Source: JBBDMW01 sp040878005
GTDB taxonomy: Bacteria; Chloroflexota; Dehalococcoidia; Lucifugimonadales; Lucifugimonadaceae
Assembly (NCBI GenBank): GCA_040878005.1
Contig: JBBDMW010000020.1
Coordinates: forward strand, 1 to 32,833
Reading direction: 5' to 3'
DNA length: 32,833 bases
This document shows, piece after piece, positions 7,561 through 14,671 of this stretch. Numbering within the stretch: the first letter of the stretch is position 1; each line of letters opens with the position of its first letter. The notes below the pieces were generated by a model, which did not search any database, was not told where the DNA came from, and saw only the letters and a program-made list of their open reading frames with translations. The translations under genes were made by a program, and so were the position numbers.

Positions 7561-8133
7561 TTACGTCACCCCGCGCACTTCCTCGCGCCTGAAGCAACCT
7601 GCTACATGGTCATTGACCATTCCTGCCGACTGCATGAGTGAATAGCAGATCGTAGGCCCAACGAACCGGAATCCGCGCTTCTTGAGGTCGCTGCTCATAC
7701 GGTCGGACTCCGGAGTGGTCACCGGCACATCCGCAAGCGTCTGCAATTCACCGCCGGTGGTCTTTCCATCTACAAAGCCCCAGAGATACCCATCCAGGCT
7801 GCCAAACTCCCGCTGGACAGCCTGCACCGCCTTTGCATTGCCGATTGCCGCAGCAATCTTCAACCGGTTCTTTATGATTCCATCATCCAGCAGGAGCGCA
7901 GCAGCCTTCTCCTGGTCGTACCCGGCCACAGCATCAATATCAAAGTTGTCGAACGCCCGCCTGTAGCCGTCTCTCCGCTTGAGGATGATCTCCCAACTCA
8001 GCCCTGCCTGCGCTCCCTCCAGGATCAGCAACTCAAACAGGCGCCGGTCATCGTGAACCGGCACGCCCCACTCATTATCGTGGTAGGCGATCATGAGATC
8101 ACTGACGGCCCATTGACACCTTGTAATATCCAT
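7561..8133 (-). CDS. tag: DNA-3-methyladenine glycosylase I
   Basis: A 190-residue protein that removes 3-methyladenine from alkylated DNA (base excision repair, cytoplasm). Family marks are all visible: N-terminal zinc ligand Cys6 and YHDNEWG with His18, the LEGAQAGLSW segment at 38-47 carrying the conserved Glu39, and the C-terminal GFRFVGPT.CYS.MQ..G.VNDH...C block with His176 and Cys180, which complete the zinc site. Length equals the E. coli protein (about 187). I start at 8133 because AGGAGG lies just upstream and the protein then aligns with Tag from residue 1; the longer frame to 8226 adds an unrelated 31 residues. It lies divergent from the DtxR-like regulator. Confidence 0.93.
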   Translation of the reverse strand: MDITRCQWAVSDLMIAYHDNEWGVPVHDDRRLFELLILEGAQAGLSWEIILKRRDGYRRAFDNFDIDAVAGYDQEKAAALLLDDGIIKNRLKIAAAIGNAKAVQAVQREFGSLDGYLWGFVDGKTTGGELQTLADVPVTTPESDRMSSDLKKRGFRFVGPTICYSLMQSAGMVNDHVAGCFRREEVRGVT

Positions 8134-8347
8134 TGCTGCCTCCTGGCTGAGGGGTGAGTTTACGAGATGGCGCCATGGGCTGGAAGAGCCGTGTCTTATC
8201 CAGTCACCGAGCGGCCACAAACGCACACAGCACAGGGCCGGACAACTCCATGCCTCAGCGAACGACGCTCCGCACGGCCCATTTTTGCATCCTGCGCGAG
8301 CGGTCTTCCAGTTGACGTTCAGTTCGGGCGATTGATAGCCTCACTCA

Positions 8348-9106
8348 GTGGTAGAGAAGCGCTCCAAATCCAGCAAATCAAGGCCAACCACGCGCCGCGT
8401 GGGCGCACGCGGGCTGCCGGGAGAGGCGCGGCTCACGCAGTCCATGGAGAATTACCTTCTCTCCATCTACCTCGTCCAGGAGCAAAACCTCAGGGTCACC
8501 AACTCCAACCTTGTCGATCAGCTTCGACGGGTGCCGGAAACTGAGTACCTTGGAACTTCCCTCCCGTCCGTGTCCGGCATGCTGCGCCGGATGGAGCGTG
8601 AAGGGCTCATCCAGATGTCAGACACACGTGACATCGGCCTCACATCTCACGGCAAGACACTGGCCGAGAGCATCATCAGGCGACATCGGCTCGCTGCCCG
8701 CATGATCGTGGACTTCCTTAGCGTGGACCTGCACCGGGTCAACGCAGAGGCGCATCGCCTTGAACACGCCATCTCAGACGAGCTTGAGCGCGACATTAAG
8801 AACAGGCTCGGCGATCCATCCACAGACCCGTTCGGCCAGCCCATACCCGGCAGTGATTACGTGGAGCCGCGCGATGCGGTCACGCTGGACCGGGCGCCGA
8901 CCGGCCGCCGGATGCTGATAGACCGCATACCTGAGGACGACGAAGAGCTTGTCCAGTACCTGGCAGAGTGCGGCGTGCTACCGGGCGTTGAGGTGACCAT
9001 CGACGACATCGCTCCGTATCGTGGCGTCGTCACCCTGCAGGTTGGCGATCGCACAGCAATACTCGGCTACGAAGTCGCCGCTCGAATCCGCCTGCGGCCC
9101 GCGTAG
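8348..9106 (+). CDS. DtxR/MntR-family metal-dependent regulator with FeoA-like C-terminus
   Basis: A 252-residue repressor-type protein. An N-terminal basic tail (1-30) leads to a winged HTH (about 31-105; ENYLLSIYLVQEQ then SVSGMLRRMEREGLI), a dimerisation helix region (RRHRLAARMIVDFL, AHRLEHAISDELE) with His and Glu residues at metal-site positions, and a C-terminal SH3/FeoA-like domain (GVLPGVEVTIDDIAPYRGVVTLQVGDRTAILGYEVAARI). Two oddities: about ten extra residues (RVPETEYLGT) before the recognition helix, and DPFGQPIP where related proteins usually have CPHG.PIP or DPHG.PIP. No ribosome site stands out; GTG 8348 is the first possible start after an in-frame stop, and a GTG at 8399 is an alternative. 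Targets are unknown; metal uptake is the family norm. Confidence 0.85.
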   Translation: MVEKRSKSSKSRPTTRRVGARGLPGEARLTQSMENYLLSIYLVQEQNLRVTNSNLVDQLRRVPETEYLGTSLPSVSGMLRRMEREGLIQMSDTRDIGLTSHGKTLAESIIRRHRLAARMIVDFLSVDLHRVNAEAHRLEHAISDELERDIKNRLGDPSTDPFGQPIPGSDYVEPRDAVTLDRAPTGRRMLIDRIPEDDEELVQYLAECGVLPGVEVTIDDIAPYRGVVTLQVGDRTAILGYEVAARIRLRPA

Positions 9107-9114
9107 GCCGCAGG
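9091..9114. other. GC-rich hairpin at the convergent end of dtxR-like and PPOX genes
   Basis: CCTGCGGCC (9091-9099) and GGCCGCAGG (9106-9114) form a perfect 9-bp stem with a 6-base loop across the stop codon of the regulator. It sits between two convergent genes and could act as a two-way terminator, but there is no T-tract. Confidence 0.45.
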
Positions 9115-9151
9115 TAGAAACGAGACCCGACACGGGTATTTCCCATCTGGC

Positions 9152-9547
9152 TTAGGACTTGTGGACTGTCTTCTTCGTGCCGCCGGGCGTACCGGAGGTT
9201 TCGATGCTCCAACTCCAGCTCACCGTAGGAGTGATCTTGAGATAGGAGCCAGCCCCTGCATACCCCTCACGATCCACCAGTTCCGCTGTCCCGTACACCC
9301 TGACGCCGCGGGGCTGCCACGGGTCAACAGAAGCCAGGTCGTCAATGACTAGCGCGACCTTGTCGTTCCCATCCTGGACGTTCCGGTACTTACGTGTTCG
9401 AGTGTTGTTGAACCCGCCAACGTAAAAATTCTGTCCGTCAAATTCAAATCCCACAGGCGTCACATCGGGCTGGCCATCCGTAGAGACCGTGGAAATTCTT
9501 GCCAGTCGGGCCGACTCCAGGTACGAGCGTTCATTCTCAGTGAACAT
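9152..9547 (-). CDS. PPOX-class F420/FMN-dependent oxidoreductase-like protein (MSMEG_5819 type)
   Basis: A 131-residue split-barrel flavin or F420-binding protein. The start MFTENERSYLESARLARISTV, the segment VTPVGFEFDGQNFYVGG, and the hallmark VALVIDDLASVDPWQPRGVRVYGTAE match the pyridoxamine-phosphate-oxidase-like family represented by mycobacterial MSMEG_5819 (from memory). Length is near the usual 130-140. A ribosome site CGGAGGA precedes the ATG. The gene is divergent from a MarR-type regulator across 190 bases containing a dyad, so MarR control is likely. Substrate unknown; a true F420 enzyme would require F420 synthesis genes elsewhere. Confidence 0.8.
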   Translation of the reverse strand: MFTENERSYLESARLARISTVSTDGQPDVTPVGFEFDGQNFYVGGFNNTRTRKYRNVQDGNDKVALVIDDLASVDPWQPRGVRVYGTAELVDREGYAGAGSYLKITPTVSWSWSIETSGTPGGTKKTVHKS

Positions 9548-9663
9548 TTCTACATCCTCCGATTAATCACCCCAGCGATTGCCTGTACCTGTGCTTGAAC
9601 TGCGAGGCGGACGCAGGCTAAGGTTCGTGACGTCGCTCCTCCACAGGGTATTGATGGTGTTCA

Positions 9664-9688
9664 TATACCATGGAGCATCTCCAGTATA
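9664..9688. promoter_or_regulatory. Imperfect dyad, candidate MarR operator
   Basis: TATACCATGGAG (9664-9675) and CTCCAGTATA (9679-9688) are inverted copies apart from a two-base insertion, around a CAT centre. The dyad lies in the divergent PPOX/MarR intergenic region next to an A+T-rich tract (TATATATAATTAAT) that could hold the promoters. Confidence 0.45.
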
Positions 9689-9739
9689 TATAATTAATGG
9701 AGCGAGTCAACAATCAACCACATTTGCTATTCTGTGGGT

Positions 9740-10237
9740 ATGCAGCAGGAAGCGAAGAAACGGCCATCTGCTGAGATGGCCTTGATGAAAGACTTGACCG
9801 GACGAATGATGGCAGTCTTCGTCTGGATGGCCCGCTATTATGATGCCCGCTTCGAAGAACTGGGGCTGACCTCAGCCACGGCGCGCGCCTTGCTGCAACT
9901 CGATCCCGATCAGCCTGTGCCTACCCGGGAACTCGCACATCGCCTTTCCTGCGACCCCTCCAATGTGACTGCATTTGTGGATAGGCTCGAAGAGGCTGGC
10001 TTTATTGAAAGGCGAGTGGCCCCCCAGGACCGGAGGGTCAAGACGCTGGCGATGACAGAGACGGGCCGCCAAATGCTTGATCGTCTGCTCACGCTTCAGG
10101 CCGCTGACATTCCCCCGCTTCAACGCCTGAGCGAAGCCGAGCGTCGCACACTATTGGAACTGATGGACAAGGCGTGGGCAGCGTGCCATGACTATGATCC
10201 CAGTGCCTTGAGGCCGGGGTCTGCGCCAGGGTCATGA
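9740..10237 (+). CDS. MarR-family transcriptional regulator
   Basis: A winged-helix regulator of 165 residues if started at ATG 9740 (a GTG six bases earlier is in frame). The MarR core is clear: LTSATARALLQL, then TRELAHRLSCDPSNVTAFVDRLEEAGFIERR as the HTH, and the wing VAPQDRRVKTLAMTETGRQML. It is divergent from the PPOX gene and probably represses it and itself through the dyad at 9664-9688. Ligand unknown; the family commonly senses phenolic compounds or oxidants. No strong ribosome site is visible before either start, so leaderless or weak translation is possible. Confidence 0.88.
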   Translation: MQQEAKKRPSAEMALMKDLTGRMMAVFVWMARYYDARFEELGLTSATARALLQLDPDQPVPTRELAHRLSCDPSNVTAFVDRLEEAGFIERRVAPQDRRVKTLAMTETGRQMLDRLLTLQAADIPPLQRLSEAERRTLLELMDKAWAACHDYDPSALRPGSAPGS

Positions 10238-10261
10238 GTTAGCAATTGAAGGACGGGATGG

Positions 10262-10879
10262 TCATGTGTGTGGCTCCCGGACCATTCCCCAGAAGGGGAT
10301 CCCGCTTTTCGTGGGCTGAGCATCGCCCCTAACTTCAAAGCCAAACCTCTGATAGAAGGTCACATTCCGCTCGCTGAATGTCTCCAGGTAGCAATCGACC
10401 GCTTCTGCGTCGGTCTGTGCAAGCGTGGGCCCGACCAGGGCGCTGCCAATTCCCTTTCCCTGCGCCGCAGGATCTATGCCGAGCGCCATCAGGTACCAGT
10501 GCCTTTCTGGTGCTACGTCTTTTCTCATTCGATCAATATGGCTGCTGATCTCCATTGAGCGCCTTAGCCCGCCCCAACCGAATCGCCAGGGCATTGAGAG
10601 CAGGCCGGCACGCAGTGCGCCGCCGAACGTAACCTTGTTGCCCGGCGCCATCCACACTGCTCCGCCCAGGGCGTCAGGGGTCGTGTAGATCTTTCCGTAC
10701 CAAAATCCGAGCCTGGCGGTGAAGGTGCCGAAGAACCACTGCAGCGCACGTTCCCGCTTGGCCTCGTCCGGAATGATGTAGGTGAAGTTCGGCTCATTTT
10801 GGAAGGCCTTGCCCATCGCCCTTCCCATCCGTTCCGTATGCTCGCCGCTGGCGAGGATAACTTCCGTTGCCTGTTTCAT
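10262..10879 (-). CDS. GNAT-family N-acetyltransferase
   Basis: A 205-residue acetyltransferase. Acetyl-CoA-binding motif A is RHWYLMALGIDPAAQGKGIGSAL (about 126-148, with the Q-G-K-G-I-G core), and motif B is seen in CYLETFSERNVTFYQRFGFEVRG. The N-terminal half (AFQNEPNFTYIIPDE, ALQWFFGTFTARLG) resembles the subgroup with a long insertion seen in puromycin-type and toxin-resistance acetyltransferases. Start is the ATG at 10879, with GGGGAAG upstream. It lies downstream of and in the same direction as cysN but 187 bases away with its own promoter candidate. Substrate unknown. Confidence 0.85.
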   Translation of the reverse strand: MKQATEVILASGEHTERMGRAMGKAFQNEPNFTYIIPDEAKRERALQWFFGTFTARLGFWYGKIYTTPDALGGAVWMAPGNKVTFGGALRAGLLSMPWRFGWGGLRRSMEISSHIDRMRKDVAPERHWYLMALGIDPAAQGKGIGSALVGPTLAQTDAEAVDCYLETFSERNVTFYQRFGFEVRGDAQPTKSGIPFWGMVREPHT

Positions 10880-11009
10880 ATGCGACACTTCCCCGGGCAA
10901 ACTCGACCGGTGCGGGATGGCCAGTTTGAATGCCTCGTTCTTGAGGGGTAAAAGCTCTGTCTACACGCCTCCGTAGCTGGAATGCAGTCCGAAAGTGAGC
11001 GCAGCGAAT

Positions 11010-11037
11010 GTCATAGAACCGTGGAGCAACATGTCAA
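11010..11037 (-). promoter_or_regulatory. Candidate sigma-70 promoter for the GNAT gene
   Basis: On the minus strand a consensus TTGACA (complement of 11032-11037) is followed after 16 bases by TATGAC (complement of 11010-11015). A start near 11003 would give a 5' UTR of about 125 bases. Confidence 0.5.
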
Positions 11038-11066
11038 CTGATCAGCGGTGGCTTGCCGCCTAAACG

Positions 11067-12344
11067 CTACGTCACCGAGATGAAGTCACCGAACCGTGGG
11101 CTGCCTATCATCCCGGCAGCCACCGTATCATTCGTTGCTTCGTCCACAAGAATGAAACTGCCGGTGACCCTGTTCTGCGTATAGTCATCGCAAACCAATG
11201 GGGTGCTCGTGCGAATCGACACGCGCCCAATCTCGTTCAGCTTTAACGAATCCACGCCCGTCTGGGCCTCCAGCGAGGCGATGTCAATCAGGCACTTAAG
11301 GTCGGTGATCATGGCCTTCGCTGTTCGGGTCGTGTGCTTGATCCGCAGCATGTGGTCCTGGTGCAGTACGGTCTTGTCACTCATCCAGCAGATCGTTGCA
11401 TCAAAGGTCTGCGTTGTCCTTGGGGCGTCGTCTGTGGAGATGATCATGTCGCCGCGCGAAATATCGAAGTCATCAGCCACACGCACCGTGACTGAAGTCG
11501 GCTTTGGCGCCTGGTCTACTTCGCCGTCAGGAGTTTCGACACCGGTCACGCGCGTCGTCAGGCCGGATGGCAATATGGTCACTTCCTGCCCCACATATAC
11601 CACGCCGCCGGCTACCGCCCCCGCGTACCCGCGGTAATCGTGATACTCGTTCCGAAGTGGGCGAATGACGTACTGGACCGGGAGGCGCAGGGGCTGATCA
11701 GCAGCCTCCGCTGGCAACTGGAACTCCTCAAGGTAGTGAAGAAGGGGCCTGTCTTGGTACCACGGCATTTTGGTTGACGACTCAACCACGTTGTCGCCAT
11801 GCAGCGCCGACATCGGGATAAAGTGCGCGTTGTCGATCTTTAGTTTATTGAGAAATCCTTCGAACTCGTCGCGAATTGGCGCGAAAACAGCGTGGCTGTA
11901 TTCCACTAGGTCCATTTTGTTGACGCATACCACCACGTGCCGGATTCCAAGCAGCGACGCTATGACGGCATGCCGGCGGGACTGCTCAACAACACCATTG
12001 CGGGCGTCAATGATGATCAGTGCTACATCTGCGGTAGACGCCCCCGTGACCATGTTGCGCGTGTACTGGACGTGGCCGGGGGTGTCAGCCAGGATGAACT
12101 TGCGCTTAGGCGTGCCGAAATAGCGGTACGCCACATCAATGGTTATTCCCTGCTCGCGCTCAGCCCGCAGCCCATCCGTGAACAGCGCAAGGTTCAGGTA
12201 CTCGGAGCTTTGCCGCCTGCTCGTAACCTGTGCGGCGCAAAGCACGTCGTCAGAGACCGATTTCGAATCAAAGAGCAGGCGGCCTATCAACGTGCTCTTG
12301 CCGTCATCCACCGAGCCCGCAGTCGCGATCCTGAGCAGCTTCAT
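11067..12344 (-). CDS. cysN: Sulfate adenylyltransferase subunit 1 (GTPase)
   Basis: A 425-residue GTPase subunit that drives formation of adenosine 5'-phosphosulfate (APS) from sulfate and ATP together with CysD. G-motifs are complete: GSVDDGKS at 10-17, DTPGH at 87-91 and NKMD at 142-145; the EF-Tu-like domains 2 and 3 follow (PLRLPVQYVIRP and later, ending SFILVDEATNDTVAAGMI). Length is that of stand-alone CysN, so there is no fused CysC kinase. The ATG overlaps the cysD stop by one base (TAATG), indicating coupled translation. It is the last gene of the minus-strand cysH-cysD-cysN run. Confidence 0.96.
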   Translation of the reverse strand: MKLLRIATAGSVDDGKSTLIGRLLFDSKSVSDDVLCAAQVTSRRQSSEYLNLALFTDGLRAEREQGITIDVAYRYFGTPKRKFILADTPGHVQYTRNMVTGASTADVALIIIDARNGVVEQSRRHAVIASLLGIRHVVVCVNKMDLVEYSHAVFAPIRDEFEGFLNKLKIDNAHFIPMSALHGDNVVESSTKMPWYQDRPLLHYLEEFQLPAEAADQPLRLPVQYVIRPLRNEYHDYRGYAGAVAGGVVYVGQEVTILPSGLTTRVTGVETPDGEVDQAPKPTSVTVRVADDFDISRGDMIISTDDAPRTTQTFDATICWMSDKTVLHQDHMLRIKHTTRTAKAMITDLKCLIDIASLEAQTGVDSLKLNEIGRVSIRTSTPLVCDDYTQNRVTGSFILVDEATNDTVAAGMIGSPRFGDFISVT

Positions 12345-13276
12345 TAGAAGTAGCCCTCGCGCTTGCGGTCTTCCATCGCGGCCTCAGACGTCCGGTCATC
12401 GGCGCGGCTCGCGCCCCTCTCGGAAATCCGCGTGGCAGCAACCTCCGCAATCACCTCTTCAAGCGTGCTCGCCATTGAAGGCACCGCAGCCGTGCTGGTC
12501 ATGTCCCCCACGGTGCGGAACCTCACCGACTGCTTTGACACTGTCTCGCGCGGCTCCGGCTGGAGCAGTGGCGATACCGCCATCAGCATGCCATCCCGTT
12601 CAACCACCTCGCGCTCGTGTGCAAAGTAAATGGAGGGGAGTTCAATCTTCTGGTCGGCCATGTACCGCCAGATGTCCAGCTCAGTCCAGTTTGAAAGCGG
12701 GAACACCCTGATGTGCTGGCCGGGGCTGATGAACCCGTTGTACAGGTTCCAAACCTCCGGCCGCTGGTTCTTCGGGTCCCACTGCCCGAACTCATCCCGG
12801 AACGAATACACCCGTTCCTTCGCCCGCGCCCGTTCCTCATCACGCCTGGCGCCTCCGAACACAGCGCCGAACTTGTTCTTGCGGATCGTTTCAAGCAGAA
12901 CCGGCGTCTGCAGGCGATTGCGCGAGTTGCCGGGCGCAGTGCTTGGCGGAACCTGTCCTTCGCGAATCGCATCCTCAACGGAGGCGACTATCAGCTCAAC
13001 GCCCAGCCGCTTAACGGTGCGGTCACGGAACTCGGTTACTTCTGGAAAGTTGTGCCCCGTGTCTATGTGAACGACAGGGAAGGGTAGGATCGCAGGGCGG
13101 AGAGCTTTGACCGCCAAGTGGAGCATGACGGCAGAATCTTTGCCGCCGGAAAAAAGCAGGCACGGCCGGTCGAACTCAGCGGCGACCTCTCTAATGATGT
13201 GTATCGACTCTGACTCCAGCGCCCGGAGTTGACTCAACTCCTGCGCTGCTGTCTCGTCGACGGCTGGTAGGTTCAT
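12344..13276 (-). CDS. cysD: Sulfate adenylyltransferase subunit 2
   Basis: A 310-residue ATP pyrophosphatase that adenylates sulfate. The PP-loop SGGKDS is at 43-48, followed by MLHLAVKA and the VVHIDTGHNFPEV segment; the family block RRDEERARAKERVYSFRDEFGQWDPKNQRPEVWNLYN is intact, ending in the usual EDRKREGYF. Normal length (about 300). It lies 142 bases downstream of cysH on the same strand; the gap shows no terminator, so the three genes probably form one operon. Confidence 0.96.
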   Translation of the reverse strand: MNLPAVDETAAQELSQLRALESESIHIIREVAAEFDRPCLLFSGGKDSAVMLHLAVKALRPAILPFPVVHIDTGHNFPEVTEFRDRTVKRLGVELIVASVEDAIREGQVPPSTAPGNSRNRLQTPVLLETIRKNKFGAVFGGARRDEERARAKERVYSFRDEFGQWDPKNQRPEVWNLYNGFISPGQHIRVFPLSNWTELDIWRYMADQKIELPSIYFAHEREVVERDGMLMAVSPLLQPEPRETVSKQSVRFRTVGDMTSTAAVPSMASTLEEVIAEVAATRISERGASRADDRTSEAAMEDRKREGYF

Positions 13277-13418
13277 ATGAATTTACAGGCTCGTTGGGGT
13301 TGCTAAATGAATTTGCGCCGCAGGAACCAATCACTGCGATTCGGTAAATAAAGGCCGCTCATTCACTGCCATCCGAACCCGTCGGGCAACTGGGCAGTGC
13401 GCCACCTGGTAAGAATAC

Positions 13419-14162
13419 TCAACGGGCGGCGGTCTCAACGATGTGCAGCCCGCACTCCTTGGCATCCGGGTCTGCCTCCCACCACCAGCGGCCGGCGCGC
13501 TGGTCTTCGCCTGGCTCTATTGCACGCGTGCATGGTGCGCAGCCAATGGAGGGATAACCCTTATCGTGCAGCTCGTTGTACGGGACGTTGTTCGACTTCA
13601 CGTACTCCTGGACCTGGTCGAACGACCAGTTGGCGAGTGGGTTCACCTTGTAGTTCTGGTGCGGCTCGTCCCACTCAACAATATCGATGCTGCCGCGCTC
13701 CATGCCCTGGTCACGGCGCAAACCGGTGATCCATGCGTCCAGCGAGTTCAGCGCTCGGTTCAGCGGCTCCACTTTGCGGATGCCGCAGCACAGCTTGCGG
13801 TTCTCCACACCCTTGTAGAAAAGGTTGAACCCCTTCTCCTTCACCATCTGGGCCACAGCATCCAGGTCGGGGTAAAACGCCTCTATGTCCACCCTGTAGC
13901 GAAGCCTTGTCTGGTCGAAGAGCGTGTACGTCTCCGTCGGGAGCCTCAGGGTGTCAAGGGTCATGACCCGGGCCTTGGGATTGATGCGCCAGTACATGTC
14001 AAAGAGCGCCACGTCTTCTAGCCCGAAGCTGGACATTTGCGCCGCCCTTTGCCCGAAGCGCTCGTCAACCCACTCCAGGATATTTGCCGGCGCCGCGCTC
14101 TCGAAACGCTCGTTGATCTCCGCAAGCTCAGTATCCGTTATCCTGCCGCTCGTAAGCGTCAT
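13419..14162 (-). CDS. cysH: Assimilatory APS reductase (phosphoadenylyl/adenylyl-sulfate reductase family)
   Basis: A 247-residue enzyme reducing activated sulfate to sulfite in the cytoplasm. The PAPS-reductase fold is seen in SSFGLEDVALFDM, MTLDTLRLPTETY and the C-terminal ECGLH with catalytic Cys237. Cys125-Cys126 and Cys208-x-x-Cys211 are the paired cysteines that hold a 4Fe-4S cluster, which in this family marks use of APS rather than PAPS (established for the APS reductase branch). That fits the lack of cysC nearby. Start at 14162 is chosen because the protein then aligns with the family and GGAGG lies upstream; the longer frame to 14300 runs through the leader terminator and is rejected. 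Confidence 0.93.
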   Translation of the reverse strand: MTLTSGRITDTELAEINERFESAAPANILEWVDERFGQRAAQMSSFGLEDVALFDMYWRINPKARVMTLDTLRLPTETYTLFDQTRLRYRVDIEAFYPDLDAVAQMVKEKGFNLFYKGVENRKLCCGIRKVEPLNRALNSLDAWITGLRRDQGMERGSIDIVEWDEPHQNYKVNPLANWSFDQVQEYVKSNNVPYNELHDKGYPSIGCAPCTRAIEPGEDQRAGRWWWEADPDAKECGLHIVETAAR

Positions 14163-14226
14163 TTGGTTTGAAATCCTCCACGGGCGATAACGATTTGGCA
14201 ATCCGCCGGCATGAGTCAGGGCAAAT

Positions 14227-14261
14227 AAAAAACCCCCTGCAGCACATGCGGCCACAGAGGG
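14227..14261 (-). terminator. Intrinsic terminator inside the cysH leader
   Basis: In the transcript CCCTCTG (complement of 14255-14261) pairs with CAGGGGG (complement of 14233-14239), allowing one G-U pair, and is followed by six U (complement of 14227-14232). It lies about 65 bases before the cysH start and is preceded by a structured leader, so it is placed to attenuate the operon. Confidence 0.75.
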
Positions 14262-14350
14262 CTGACTTCGACTCTGCTGAAAAGCGCGTCTAAGTGCCAC
14301 ACCTCTGGCCGAGGGTGGTACATGTACAGACGCACAGCTTGTGCAGCAGA
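14262..14350 (-). ncRNA. Structured leader RNA of the cys operon (candidate riboswitch aptamer)
   Basis: In the transcript a closing helix P1 forms between TCTGCTG (complement of 14344-14350) and CAGCAGA (complement of 14273-14279). It encloses P2, a short hairpin GCACA/TGTGC (14332-14344), and P3, a long hairpin: GCGTCT/AGACGC ends (14286-14291 with 14328-14333), then GTACCAC.CCTC paired with GAGG.GTGGCAC (14294-14321). P2 and P3 share two bases, so one is trimmed. After P1 come a linker and the terminator. CAGAG at the 3' side of P1 can instead pair with CUCUG of the terminator, a possible switch. I do not see the conserved core of SAM-I (for example GGCAACC) or another class I know. This is inference from base pairing by eye. 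Confidence 0.5.
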
Positions 14351-14369
14351 ATATGATTCATCGTTTGAA

Positions 14370-14400
14370 ATTATAACATCGCATCAGGCAGTCCTGTCAC
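14370..14400 (-). promoter_or_regulatory. Promoter of the cysH-cysD-cysN operon
   Basis: A consensus -10 TATAAT (complement of 14370-14375) with GTGACA (complement of 14395-14400) as a -35, spacer 19. The expected start near 14362 is about 12 bases before the P1 helix of the leader RNA, giving a leader of about 200 bases. Confidence 0.55.
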
Positions 14401-14671
14401 GTGTGCAATCCGTGCGGATTTAAGTTGGCTCCGTCGCCCGTGCTCACTTCGCGCTGCCGAAGCTGGAGGATGTTCGGGAGCGTTCACTTGATGCTTCGGA
14501 GTAACCGGGCAGATGGGCTTTATACAGGGCACAATCACCAAATATCAAGCAGCCCCGCTGGACATCGTGGCCGGCTGCGGCCATGCTTGTGTGCGCCGTT
14601 TGCCATATATGTGTGGCGCGCGGTCTGCTTTATAGCCACGGCCAGGCATCAGGCTTATCCAGGAGGCCACA

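Noticed and set aside
14163..14300. N-terminal extension of cysH to 14300.
   Set aside because: The extra 46 residues are encoded by the terminator and structured leader and do not resemble the family; GGAGG precedes 14162.
14216..14323. A 35-codon frame in the cysH leader as an attenuator leader peptide.
   Set aside because: No ribosome site precedes its ATG, it has no run of Cys or Met codons, and it reads through the terminator.
14311..14330. AGGGTGGTAC on the plus strand resembles the T-box sequence (AGGGTGGNACCGCG).
   Set aside because: The match stops after ten bases, no plus-strand terminator or specifier stem follows, and the same bases are the arm of the leader hairpin transcribed from the minus strand toward cysH.
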